A stretch of DNA of 64,000 nt from Bullera alba. Lineage: Eukaryota > Basidiomycota > Tremellomycetes > Tremellales > Bulleraceae. Position numbers and translations under genes: made by a program. The first letter of the stretch is position 1. Each line of letters opens with the position of its first letter. Under the pieces are notes generated by a model that had not been told where the DNA came from, ran no database searches, and worked only from the letters and a program-made list of their open reading frames with translations. The stretch covers positions 6,845,198 to 6,909,197 of the forward strand of contig BCIX01000001.1 of assembly GCA_001600095.1 (NCBI GenBank), written 5' to 3'. Positions 1 to 11,277 of the stretch are shown here, in pieces.

Positions 1-1044
1 GATGATATCCTGCGCGATCAGGAGCTCCCGACCACGGTACTACCCCAGGCTTCAGAATAGAGCTGTAATATTGGAGCAGCGAAGACATACAAGGAAAATG
101 ACAACCAAGTCTAGCAGATTTGGACGAGTGTAGGTGAAGGGCTGATTGTCGATCGTTGTTTCTGCCACGCGGCTGTTCTCACCGAGCCTGGTGAGGGGGT
201 CAGAAGTGACATGTGACAGGAGCCCAGGCGAGAGACAAGGCCTCACTGGATGCTACTGTCCAGAGCCGCCTGGTCAAAGTGAGCTTGAGCATGGCTGACA
301 GATAAGTTAAGGGGAATGGCAACTAACTTTCTTGGCTTTCTCATGGATGGGCTTCTGTTCAAAGGTGACCGACTTGCGTTTGTCAACATATGATGGTCCG
401 TCGCAAGATCCTATCCGGAATACCACCTCAATCCTGCCTGCCGACATGGACAACGCATTTGATAAGGCGTTGGCGGCGTCCTCTGTAGTTTCCTTGGGGT
501 AACATGAGCATCTGTGCTGTAAGGTTCAAACCTACCAGCTTCCCAAATTTCAAAGGGTACTGATAGCCCACGTTACCAGCCGTCTGATAGACGTGACTGA
601 CAGTGGGCGGTAGCTGGTCAGGATAATTGACAACCCCAACGATCATCTGGCCATCCATGTAGGTATCGGACACGAAATCAGATGATGCCTGGATTGTGCC
701 TCCAAAACAGATCTTGAAGGACTGCGAGTATCGTATGGTCAGCTTCGTCTGCAGACTACAAACCTAGGAGAGACTCACCTTGCTTCGGTCCGCCGGACAT
801 TCCAGGTAGCAGCATACCGTCGTCGTGACCTCTCGCTGCCCGATTTGACTATACGCAGTGTCCACTGGTCCAGGATACTCGTCTATTTGTGTCGGTCAGA
901 GTCGACAGGGCGACACTCACTCAGCCTGCTACCGTCCTCCAGTTCGACGTAGACCTGCAGGGAAACCCTTAAACATGAATTCAACCGAAAGATACCGGAT
1001 CTACTCACTTCCAAGCCTCGGAAACGTCCATCCTCGACACGCAT
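1..1044 (-). CDS. DUF7918-like protein, copy 1 (3' end cut by window edge)
   Basis: Spliced gene on the minus strand. It starts at MRVEDGRFRGLE and continues into VYVELEDGSRL, NEYPGPVDT, a CCYLECPADRSK segment, SFKICFGG, a YMDGQ segment, GRIEVVFRIG, IHEKAKK, and DLVVIFLYRGRELL, and is cut near AQDII at the window edge. This order (N-terminal 'xVELEDG', a cysteine/extracellular-looking middle, 'GxIEVxxR', 'HEKxKK', a closing 'FxYR') is the layout I know for DUF7918, a basidiomycete-expanded family of unknown function; the family assignment is by eye. All introns seen have GT-AG ends, for example GTGAGT donors near 1006, 918 and 779 and a GTTAGT donor near 336. No internal stop appears in the spliced frame. 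It is a tandem paralogue of the gene at 3213-4646, sharing intron positions and near-identical DNA around 783-880 and 1-40. Function is unknown. Confidence 0.7.
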
Positions 1045-1584
1045 CTCTTGAGGTCTCCTCAGCTTCAATCAGAAGCTGACCTTATATGCTGGGGAAGACT
1101 GAGACTGGAGAAGACTGAGACTGTAGAAGACTGAGACTGAGGAATGTTGAAGATTGAAGACTGAGGAAGGTTGAAGACTGAGGTAAAGTGAGGTGTAACA
1201 TGTAAAGTATGACCGAGATCGAGCTGCGGCGGAAGTGCAGAAGGAGATTCCGAACCCGGCTGAAACATGAAACAGCCCCAGGGCCGCCCAGGGCTTCGTG
1301 CTTCCGCCGGAACGTGATCGGCAATTCATCCGGGCTCCGAGCTCCGAGTTCCGGACACAGGACTGTGAGCTTTCTGAGCGCGGAGCCAGCTACATAGCCA
1401 TGATGCATGATGAGCAACAGTGAGAGCCAAGCTCAGAGTCTAATCATGCACCGCAGGATCCATATACTAACGTCTTCGCCATGTCGCCGAATACAAGCCG
1501 TCGAAGTCGCCACGAGATATAAGGAATGCTAATATTTGTACATCCTCAAAGTCCATGTCGGGTGGTTGCGAGCTGGCGAATTTG
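1045..1584. other. Intergenic stretch between DUF7918 copies 1 and 3
   Basis: About 540 bp between the start of copy 1 and the end of copy 3. Apart from the imperfect repeat near 1094-1182 I see no gene. The overlapping small reading frames on both strands here are created by the repeat and have no family features. Confidence 0.5.
1094..1182. repeat. Imperfect tandem repeat, ~16-bp unit
   Basis: The unit is close to GAAGACTGAGACTGNA. Three near-perfect copies are followed by degenerate ones (GAAGATTGAAGACTGAGG, GTTGAAGACTGAGG). It lies just upstream of DUF7918-like copy 1, in its presumed promoter or 5' leader. No coding role is apparent. Confidence 0.7.
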
Positions 1585-2632
1585 TCATCGAGTGCTGGAC
1601 CGCGACCGATTAAAACACCCATGATTAGTCGACATGTAGGTCAGGTCGGACACTTCTACCTTGATGGTATCTACGGCGGCATGCTTGCGTTTGTTGCCGA
1701 TGACTGGTTTTGGCAATCGGTCTCCCGCCGATGTCGAGGTCGTCCGTGAGTCGAATGGTTTGATGTCGGGTTTGTTATCTTCCTCTGCAGCGAGTTGACT
1801 TTCCAGCGCTCTCAATCGTTCCTACGGGGCGATGAATCAATTGAGGCTCTCTGGGAGGGCCAACTCCGCTATCGAGCAAACGCACTCGTAGTTGGGCGGC
1901 TTCCTGCTGCATCATCTCTCGACGAACAGCTGGTCCTGGGGCCGAAATGTATGGTTGGACCGTGGTATGAACCGGGTCGATGGACTTCGGATCTAGTCAT
2001 TAGCTCGGTTCGCAGTATGACTCACCCGTCCCAATGGTTTCCTCCAGCCAGTGGTCCGGGTACAATAGCCGGGGTCATCGGACTGCCTCTGCCGCGTATC
2101 GGCGCAGGACAGGCAATGACTCCATCTCGACGTTTTACTGCCACGAAAGCGGAAGAGGAGGGTAGGATGACCGCGCCTGTTGGCCTTCTCGCAAATCCAC
2201 AGTTGCGGCTTCCACAACACGGCCGGTACAGCGCTGGTATGCGATTTGCAGGGAGTGGCACCTGCGGGACTGTAGCAGGCCAATTGGATCCCAGTGACGT
2301 GCAGCTTGAGGTTGGGTTCTGAATGTGTCGATGCGCACGAGATCGTACGCTTTGTTGGTCATGTTCGGTGGTAGGAGGCGGTCAGGCGCACAACATATCG
2401 GTTGTAGGGTGACCGTGCTTAGAAAGGCTCCGGCTAGAGATTGGATACCCTCCTTGCTCCCCCATCCCGTCGGATCGCTTCTTCGCGCGACCTCGTAATC
2501 CTGGCCGACTGGTCCCCGGCAAGGCGCCATCATGGCCTCCAACTCGTCCGAGTCGAGCCGTAAAGATCGCAGGGGTGCACCGTCCTTCCCATTGACCGCT
2601 TCGCCGTTGCTGCTGATTGCTGTCCAGTACAT
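1585..2632 (-). CDS. Divergent DUF7918-cluster paralogue, copy 3 (5' exons unresolved)
   Basis: The C-terminal part is clearly related to the neighbouring copies. REMMQQEAAQLR is followed by an intron (GTGCGT...TAG) and then ERLRALESQL, against REVKQEAQELR / ERLRELEGG in copy 2, with the intron at the same place. The tail then diverges (KRKHAAVDTIKVEVSDLTY), where copy 2 ends VIDLTSD. Just upstream, a 33-bp intron (GTGAGT...GACTAG, near 1996-2028) joins an exon ending ETIGT to DPKSIDPV, matching the DPIDNNV segment of copy 2. Further 5' I see only an open frame starting at 2632 (MYWTAISSNGEAVNGKDG) that I could not join with confidence, and no VELEDG-type motif. It may be a partial or rearranged duplicate. 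Start and 5' structure are uncertain. Confidence 0.45.
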
Positions 2633-3212
2633 CTGATGTTGTTTCGCAGCAGTTTCGATTTGTTATTCCAGAAGTGTGCGATACGAGATATGGTATACGA
2701 GACACGAGCATGAGCTCTTGAGAAAACGATGCGTTATGAATAGAGTACACCCAACCAGGATGGGGTAAATGCAAGGTAAACGCGACACGCGACTGCGTCC
2801 TGCGAGTGCGAGACCTCCACTTTGCGGGACCAATGCGCTGAACATCAATTTTCACGCGCGCGCGGAGCGCGTCAGAACGCGACCGCCTTGACCGCCTTCC
2901 AAATTTCAGCTCAGTAGCATCTGAGCCCCTGTCAGGTTCCGGTTTGTGTCATACGTTCGGAAGGTGCCATGGTTAAAGAGCGAGTGCTATGATGGAAGGA
3001 CATCGTGGTGCTACATGTAAAGACTATCTCTGAGACCCACATAGCTCGACTTCGGTGTGACATCGGACGCTGTATTCGTCAGAGGGGTGGGGTGGCATCC
3101 CTGATACGCGTGACAGGTGCCTCCCCGTCTGATCGAGAACCGCTCGCAGCTATCCTTGGTGCGTCGGTATACCTAAGGTTCTGACCGGCCCGAGCTTCTT
3201 GGCAGTCCTCGC
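2633..3212. other. Intergenic stretch between copies 3 and 2
   Basis: About 580 bp that should hold the promoter, or missing 5' exons, of copy 3 and the 3' flank of copy 2. A GC-rich CGCGCGCG-like run lies near 2855-2865. Open frames on the minus strand (for example 2382-2855) lack family features or clear splice sites. No other gene is seen. Confidence 0.4.
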
Positions 3213-4646
3213 TCAATCAGAGGTCAAATCGATCACTTCAGCCTGGCGGGCGTCGATGATCTCCTTGGCGCCAGATTTTCGCGGTCGCTTGTCTGCGGTG
3301 CTCGATGCCTCCGTCCTCTTCCTCCTGGTACCAGCACTGGAGCTTCCGCCAGCGGCATTTCCACCTTCCAGCTCTCTTAAACGTTCCTGTACCGCAAGCA
3401 CTCGGTCAGCAGCCATATGGAACCGATCCACCAGACTCACTCGTAGCTCCTGTGCCTCTTGCTTGACCTCTCGAAGAGTAGCTGCGCCATCAGGGCCACC
3501 TGAAGCCCTGTCCACGTTGTTGTCGATTGGATCCGGAGCAGCTGATAACATATCGTGAGCAGTTGTCAAACAGTTACCAGGGAACTTACGACAGTCGATG
3601 ATATCCTGAGCCATCAGAAGCTCCCGACCACGATACTAGTACAGCTGTCAGAAAGGATCTGTCATTGAAACAGCTAACACGAACGAGGAAGATGACGACC
3701 AAGTCTAGCAGCTGTGGGTTGGTAAGGGCGAAAGGCTGAATGTCCTGTATTGATGCTGCTGCTCGTTTGTTTTCACCCAGCCTAGTAATAGATAAGCCCC
3801 ATCAAAAGGACCCCAAGCGGTGGACTGCGACTTACTGGATACTGTTATCGAGGACCGCCTGCAGAAAGTCAATATGAATGACCTTGATCGATGGCGTTGA
3901 GAAATTCCTACTTATTTTTTTCGCTTTCTCGTGGATAGGCTTCTGCTCTAGCGCTGTCGATGCGCGTCGCTGCGCTACCGCGAGTCAAGTGAAAGAGCCC
4001 CTTCGGAACACCACTTCGATCCGACCAGCTGATCGCGACAGCTCAGCCGATAATGCCGCAGCGTCATCCTCTGTGGTTTCCTGAACGAGGCATGAGGATT
4101 GTGTGTGAATGATATTGAGGCTGTCCTCACCAAACGCTTGGACTTGATGGGGTATTCGTATCCGACACCGTCGGTCACCTGGTAGACGTGGCTGACGGCG
4201 GTGGGCAGGGCATGAGACCTACAACCTACACCACCGAGTAGTTGGCCGTCAATGTATGAATAGGCAGCATAGTGTGACGTGGCATAAGGAACGGTGCCTT
4301 CAAATCCAATCTTGAATGACTATAAGGATCGTCAGACTGGCCTCGCTGAAGTGATGAGAATCGCGAAGAGACTCGCTTTGCTCCGGTCCGCCGGACATTC
4401 CAGGTAGCAGCATACCGTCGTCGCAACATCTTGCTGCCCGATCTGGCTGTACCGGGTGTCAACTGGCCCAGGGTATTCGTCTAAGCAAGTCAGCAGAGTC
4501 GTGGGCGCAAGACTTACTCAGCCTGGTCCCATCTTCGAGCTCGACAAAGACCTGGAAACCGACATCAGATGGATATCTAGCTTGATGTCGAAACTTCGAG
4601 AGGGACCTACCTCCAATCCGGCGAAGATGCCAGAGTCGACGCGCAT
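3213..4646 (-). pseudogene. DUF7918-like protein, copy 2, probably decaying
   Basis: Tandem paralogue of copy 1 with the same exon layout: MRVDSGIFAGLE, VFVELEDGTRL, NEYPGPVDTRYSQIGQ, CCYLECPADRSK, SFKIGFEG, YIDGQ, VSHVYQ, GRIEVVFRRG, QKPIHEKAKK, DLVVIFL, YRGRELLMAQDII, then a Glu/Gln-rich coiled coil (REVKQEAQELR, intron, ERLRELEGG), a basic stretch and a final VIDLTSD. Three lesions are visible against copy 1. A TGA replaces a GGA codon in frame (complement 3985-3987) with both flanks collinear. The intron after HEKAKK begins ATAAGT where copy 1 has GTTAGT. The intron after PADRSK begins GCGAGT instead of GTGAGT, which may still splice. The C-terminal half is otherwise open, so inactivation looks recent, or these are assembly errors. 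Confidence 0.7.
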
Positions 4647-5494
4647 CGTGACAAATGGCCTTGAGAGATGAACGGTGGTGGTTCTGGAGGTAACACTGAG
4701 CTAACACTGGTCAAACAGCAAGGTGAGTGGAGAGACAGAGAGACTCCAGGAAATGGGAAGACGGGACGAAAGTGACGGGCACGGTTAACCTAGTTATTAA
4801 TTACTGCGAGAATTCTAATCACCGTGCGACCTGAATCCTGAAACATGGATTACCTCGGACCATTACGAATTTGAGATGGCACGTGGGTCGTGGACGACTC
4901 CGGCCGGTGCCTCCCGAATCTTCAAGCGCTTTGGCAAGCTGCAACCTGAGCGAATCGTAGAACTGTACCACGACGCGTTACCACTCACTAGCATGACTAC
5001 GATGCTTTTTCATCGCATGTGGTGGGTCCTGACAATAGCAGGTGTCACGGTCGGCGATGATACAGCTCGCGGGCGTCAACTATCGCGCACACGGCAAACG
5101 GCACGACGATAAGATTGGACATTGGGACCTATCGGGACTAACGGCCACTGATCTGCTTCTTCGATCATGAACTAGAGCCTTGTGGCAGGCACACATGGAC
5201 TTCGAATCGATATCTGTGGGCGATCCGATCGATCGGCAGACATGCGTATGCGCCAGCGAGCCTCACCGACCGGGCTTATCGCGCTAGAACGCGGGTTCTC
5301 GACCTCGCCGGCTGGTCATTATCGCAATTCTGGTCGGCTGGCAGCCTGCCTCCTGCAGATCATCCTCCACCAGATCCCTCCATGATCAACACAGCCAAAT
5401 AGGACAATTATCGCTGTCAATATCATGTGCGGTCCAATCCAAATCCCCTGCATCCAGACGTTCCCGCTTTCACGCATCTCTTGGCGACTGAGCG
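4647..5494. promoter_or_regulatory. Divergent intergenic region, DUF7918 copy 2 / membrane protein
   Basis: About 850 bp between two divergently oriented genes. No convincing coding segment is present. A plus-strand open frame at 5182-5385 has no recognisable feature, and an unrecognised upstream exon of the membrane-protein gene could lie here. An AT-rich run (GGTTAACCTAGTTATTAATTA) lies near 4783-4802. Confidence 0.35.
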
Positions 5495-7896
5495 ATGACA
5501 ACTCCAAACGGCCTCGGGCTCGGTTTCGATATCCCCCTCCAGAGCACAAGCAAGATAGAGTGAGTTCTTGAAAGGCTAGCGAGCTCTGACATCTTTGCAG
5601 ACGAGAGCATACCGAATCAAGTAAACCGACACCCGAACGAGATGCTAGAGGACCTCGATCTTTGGGTATACGAGGTGGATTTGTGGCCTCTCCAGCTCCT
5701 CACCTCCCTCGAACCCTGTACACTCGGGATCCAACGACAAACCCTCTCATACCTCTACCGCCTTCACCAGTCTTTGATCTGCCCATGATGCACAGTAATC
5801 CGGGTCTACACCTCCGAACGATGAAGAAGCGCAGTATAGCCACTCGAAACTTTGGCCTGGGCAATGAGGGGGGCTTGGAGCCGCTCGGCGGAAAAGGCTT
5901 AGGGAACCACAGTCCGGCAATGGACGTTCCAGAATCGCCGACGGTAGCAGCAAGTCCGACGATGCAGAACTCACCAGTGGTCACCTCATCACCTGCGCCG
6001 GCTCAACACTCTGATATGACAATGCAAGATCACCCTCTGCTCGCATCATCGATAGCCCTGTCGGTCTTGTTGGGTCTCCTCCTGCTGGGAGCGGCATCAT
6101 GGGGCGGATACCGATATCGACGTCGGCGGCAACTAGCTCGAGAGATGGCTCTGAGCGATGACCAGGATCAATCCGACAAGCTTGGTTCGCATGAATCGTT
6201 TGCTGCGTCCAATGTGGTGGAGAAGGGTCTTCGCCCTAGGAAGTCATCATTTTCATCAGGCGAGGCATTCCACCAACACTCGATCATGAAGGGCCAGGAT
6301 CAGACGGATTACCACTACGATGGCCAGGAGGACAACAGACGAGTCAGCTTCATGGACGTCGCGCTTAGCACGGACAGTATCATCAATCTGCATGACCAGA
6401 TCTACGGCGTCGGTGACTCAAACAGTCCGCTCACCAGATCACGCATGCGGAGCAACACCTTGTCGGCAATCGAACACTCTCTGACATCCTCACGGCCCGT
6501 CAGCACCTTGACGAACTTCTCCATGGTCACCGATCTCGAACCGATCGAGGAGGAAACGCTCTCGGTGACCTCGTCTCAGTCGACACAGTCCCTTCCTACC
6601 ATCTTTGAGCAGCCTGACCAGCCGACCCAGACCATGGCAGAGACCCGTACCCGACCAGATTCAGTCGCCTCTACCTCGAGCTCGGACCGCACTTCATGCT
6701 ACACCACCGCCTCGGCGAGATCATCCGTATCCGACCTGACCACGCTATCCACCATCTCATGTATCTCCGCCTTCCCAGAGACGCCGAGGTCGAACAACAG
6801 CCCCGTCGAGGAGGACATCGGCATCATCGGCGGCAGGGACTCCCCTTCTGCATGGAGCGTCGCAAGACAGGGCAAAGCGAAGAGTCAAACTGTCATCAAC
6901 GTCAAGCAGATTGATCTTCTCCGCACGGCAGTCGGCCGCACCATGTCGTTCCAACCCAGCAAACAGGTGGTATCAGCCCTTCAGCGCATCGAAGACCTTC
7001 GAACGCTCGACACTCTGATCATCAATCGAGATCGACTCACATTCGATATTCCCGCTCAGATGGAAGCGGTTAAAGCTACCTTTGACGAGAAAGCGAGTCG
7101 TCAGAACGATGTCGACGAGGTCATCCAGGTATTCATGGAGGAAGAACCGGGTGAAGCGGATCTCGCAGATGTAAGCATCGAGGAAGTCGACCTCGAGGCT
7201 ATGGAAGAGGTCGAGCGGGAGATCGCAGCGGATGAGGCCGACATCTCGGAGGAAGAAGAGGATACCCTTGTCGACGAAGACCACGAAAGTGACATCGGAG
7301 TACCACGGCCTGAGAATGGGATGAAGAAGGTCTTGTTCGCCCTCGATTGTCCCACCTCGCCTATCTATCAACAAGCAGCGACCGAGAGTCCAACAGGTTC
7401 ACCAGTTATACGCTCAAGGTCTTTCCCGTCCAAGCTGCTATCGCGCCGCAAAGCAAGTATGGATGCCGACCCTGTTGTCAGACGGTCCGAGGTCATCAGC
7501 AGCGGGTACCTCAAGCGCGCTTTGAGAGCTATTCGAGGGGAGGACGACACTCCGATGCCTGCGAGCCCCACGTCTGTGAGGACCTCGCTGGTGCTCCAAT
7601 ACTCCCCGTCATCAGAGACTCGGGCTCAGCGGAGGATCAGCGTGGATTCAACAACGACCAATCGGTCATCCATCATCTCGCTTCGCAGCGATCTCGACTC
7701 ATCCGACCGACAACCTCCTCCAGTGGCTCCATCATACACACCTGAGCTGGCGGACTTCGACACGTATTACCTTGACTTTGATCAAGGCTTTGCCATTGGA
7801 TCGGATTCGGAAGGTGAAAAAGACGAGTTTTCCGGCGTAGAGTCCTTCCCCGTGCCTTCGTCCCAGCTTCCGCACATCAGGATTACCAGCCATTAG
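5495..7896 (+). CDS. Single-pass membrane protein of unknown function
   Basis: Two-exon model: 5495-5559 and 5601-7896, joined at a GTGAGT...TTTGCAG intron, giving about 786 residues. An in-frame TGA just 5' of the ATG supports this start. The N-terminal ~170 residues are Pro/Ser/Thr-rich without an obvious signal peptide. One hydrophobic helix (SIALSVLLGLLLLGAASWGG, near residues 172-191) is followed by a stop-transfer YRYRRRRQ. The long C-terminal part is Ser-rich and disordered, with an acidic block (SEEEEDTLVDEDHESD) and several SxP/TP sites. The topology, an outer Ser/Thr/Pro region with a large cytosolic tail, resembles fungal Mid2/Wsc-like or Skg6/Axl2-type proteins, but no defining domain is seen, so no family is assigned. 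It is convergent with HDA1, with 133 bp between the ends. Confidence 0.75.
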
Positions 7897-8029
7897 GTAT
7901 GAGACGGGTATCGATATAGAGCGAATAGCTACATGCATACATGAGCAGCGGTAGTACAACACGGGAAGTGAGACGCCATCCCCTCGATGTGCGGGCGCTG
8001 TTAGATGATCGTCGGATGTGAACAAAGGC

Positions 8030-11000
8030 CTAAGCCGCCTGAGCTGCTATGGGATTCGAGACGGACGGGTCTGATGTGCCATTTAGATGCCCCGCTCCGT
8101 TCGTAGGCAGGACAATTTTCCCCTCGACAAAGTCCTTGATCCGAGGCAGAACATCGACGAGCACGTCGACGACCTTGGCTTTCTCTGTAGGCGATATCAG
8201 CTTCGGTTCTTCCACCTCCTAAGAGTCTGCGTACCTGACGTGAAGATTTGGCTGCCTAAGCGCCGCTTGAATTTATCGTTCTCCTTCAAGACTTCGTGGG
8301 CCTGTGGCACATATATCTGATTGGACTGTATCCCGATCAGCGCCTGCCCAACAATCGGCCCTTGGTTAATTCACCTTTCTGAACCAATCTTGCTTGACTA
8401 TATCTTTAGGGTCGATCCTGACCAGCGAGTGCATACCGGCGACTTGCACCACAGCTTTCACCTTCTGCTGGACATCTGAAACCACGTCAGCTTGTCGACT
8501 CCGGCACATACTGTAATATTCTTACCTCGAGTATTCACAAGCTCCATTACTGCTCCACATCCAGTTCCATGGCCAATCAAGATTACGTTCTCGGCCTCGG
8601 AAAGTCTATGTAACATTTAGCTATGTCAAGCTGAGTGTTCCCGAAGACCCACTCAATGTAGTTATCCCAGATGTATTTCATCAGAGTGCCCTCCATGTGA
8701 GGACCCTTGTTGCTGAGGACCTTGGGAATTATTGTCTGTAGTCAAGGCACGATCAGCCCAACATAATCAAGCGCGATATGGTCACGAGCCTTGTTATCGA
8801 ACGTGTTCAGCTTATACTGCGTCGGTAGTTGAGCCAGCACGTTGACGTCGATCAAGCTGAAGCCAGAGTCATTGACCCAATTGACCACCGCGTCACTAGT
8901 GTCCAGCTGCGAGAGGAGTGTCAACAAACCCTCAGAATGCGGTTTGAATGACTTACCAGGTAGCTATTGGTGAGGTGGATATTCGTGCTCAAAATACCGT
9001 CTGTCTCTACGCGCAAGTTTCCACTATTTGGAGTCAGACGAGTTTACAAGTCTATTTCATAATCACCCACAAATCGTGCACAAACACCACAAGGGTGCTC
9101 TTCTTTCCGGCCTCATACACGCCCTCGCTGAAGGTCGTCAGCATAATAAGAGATTAATAATTCGACTCCAGACTGACCTGCACAAAACCTGTCCGCCAAA
9201 TGCATCTTCCAGTTCCGAGTTGGCCAAGGGGATCTGGAAGAGCCCGTGTGTGGAGAATAGATGGTGTGCACGGTGGATCTTGAGAAGATCTAAGGCAAGA
9301 GTGTCAGACCAATTTCATCACCAAAGAGGCCCACTTACCAGGGATAGGAATGACCGCCGCCTCTTTTAGTTCCTCAGACGCTGCAAATAGTCAATTCACA
9401 CTTCCATCAAGGCAACGCCAGGAGTACTCACCCTCGAACACCTCGCAGCTTTTCACGTCAATACTCTTCCAGTACTTTGACTGTACTCTGGCGACCTGAC
9501 TGACCACCTCTGTAGCGACCTCCGACACTTGTAGAGGTCCAAGGTCGGGCGGCGTCTCGCCCAGAAGAACCGACGCAACGGCCAACGATGAGCGCGATAT
9601 CGACTCGAAGTTGTAACCGCCTTCCAGAGCAACCACAACCTTGCCTCCAGCTAAAGCGCACAGCATATGCGTCATATGCCCGTACGCCGGAGGAGTGACG
9701 TTGCACTGCCCAATATGGTCACCATCGGCGGCATCGAATCCAGCGGAGACTGCGCAATGAGCGGGTAGTTCGATATTGCTCTTAGAACAGCTCACTGATG
9801 ACTAGATCCGGACTGAACTCATAGGCTATTGGCATGACGATTTTCTGGAAGGCGTGAATGTAATCGGCATCACCAAAACCCGCTGATGGCCAGGGGATGT
9901 TGACGCACCTGCGCGCTTCCATCAGATTATGTCACGGCGGTGGGCTGAAAGTACTCACATTCCCTCGCCGGCACCGATGCCGACCTGATCAAGAGCACCA
10001 AAATCGCTAGTAGGATAGAAGCGACCGGCATCATGTCGATGTATCGAGATGTACAGCACATTCGGATCGTCCCAAACGGCCTTCTGTGTCCCATTTCCAT
10101 GATGCACATCCCTTATCAGACTCGTCAATACAGCTCTCTCGCTTATTGATGAGCCCTCACCAATCCAGGATGAGGACCTTCTTCGCTAGACCCTGCTTGA
10201 TGACCTCTCTCGCACCAACTGCCACATTGTTGAAGAAGCAAAATCCCATGGCCTGGTCTGGCTCGGCATGGTGACCGGGAGGTCGAACAATGGCGAATGC
10301 GTTCCGTACTTCCCCTGAGCACACGGACAAGCAAGCTTGGACAACACCACCGCAAGACAGACGAGCGCAGCGAGCTGTCTCTCGACAGATGTATAGCGAG
10401 AGTTCGTCGTAGTAGAACCGCGACTCTTGCATGTATTGATCGCTTAAACCTGAAGATGTCAGTGACAGGTACTTTCACTCCGGATAACGGACATACCCTC
10501 TATGCCCTGTACCTTGTTCCATAGCTCCTCCGAGTGCACCAGCAGCACTTGGTCCATCGTCACTTGCTCAAACCTCAGCTTCTTCATCCGCTTGATCAGG
10601 CCTGTTTCCGCCAAACGCGAAAAGATCCTCTTGATACGCAGAGGATCTTCGGGGTGTCCCGAGTCGGGGTCCGGGTCCCTAGTAACAGCATCGTCTGGCG
10701 TTGGTTCGTAGCCATCTTTGCAGTGAAGCATCATGAGTGGGTCGTAGATATAGCCAGTCCGAGCAATCTGGGGTGAAGAGACTGCATAGACTGCTCGTTC
10801 TTGCACAGGGGTGTCGATTGCGGTGTGATCGATTGGTGAGATCACGGTAAGTGGAGGAGGTGATGCTCTCGTCCTCGTCGACGAGCTCGGGCCAGCTTCT
10901 GCCGACGATTGAGGATATCCCGGGCGGGACGCCGAGGTCATTGGCGCTGTGACTGATGGCTGGCCCTCACCATTGGAAAGTCCGGTAGTTTGAGGCTGTG

Positions 11001-11277
11001 CTGAACCGGATCCATTTGTCTCGAAGCCGTTGACACCACTTGAGCTGGAGGACTTTTCGACCGCTGTTGTAGCGGGAGCTTGGTCCATGGTCGGCGCCGT
11101 TTCCGTTGTGACGGTCACCTCATCTACTACCATTCCATTCTGGCCCTCCACATTCCCTCCTTCCGGGCCGGCTGTTGTGCCTGCAAAGACCGCAGTACCG
11201 GCTGGACCAACACCATTCGCTGCTCCGACGTTCAGGTTGACTACTTGGTCGACCTCCATCTCGTCTGCGTTTGACAT
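8030..11277 (-). CDS. HDA1: Class II histone deacetylase (Hda1/Clr3 type) with Arb2 domain
   Basis: Zn-dependent deacetylase removing acetyl groups from histone H3/H4 tails, the catalytic subunit of the fungal Hda1 complex. In order: a disordered Ser/Thr-rich N-terminus after [10 protein letters not shown], then [45 protein letters not shown] (the HH charge-relay pair), [12 protein letters not shown] (the D-x-H zinc ligands), [18 protein letters not shown] (third zinc ligand) and VALEGGYN. The C-terminus is an Arb2-type alpha/beta domain ([13 protein letters not shown] near 8535-8590). The order and length match Hda1/Clr3. There are many short introns. The frame stays open upstream to 11499, but the ATG at 11277 is preferred because the extension is Arg-rich and looks like leader. 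It shares its promoter with the CAF-1 gene. Confidence 0.93.

Noticed and set aside
3960..4030. Reading the TGA in DUF7918 copy 2 as lying inside an intron (GTGTTCC...CGCTAG)
   Set aside because: GT-AG ends exist, but splicing them shifts the frame away from QKPIHEKAKK, and copy 1 is exonic and collinear here.
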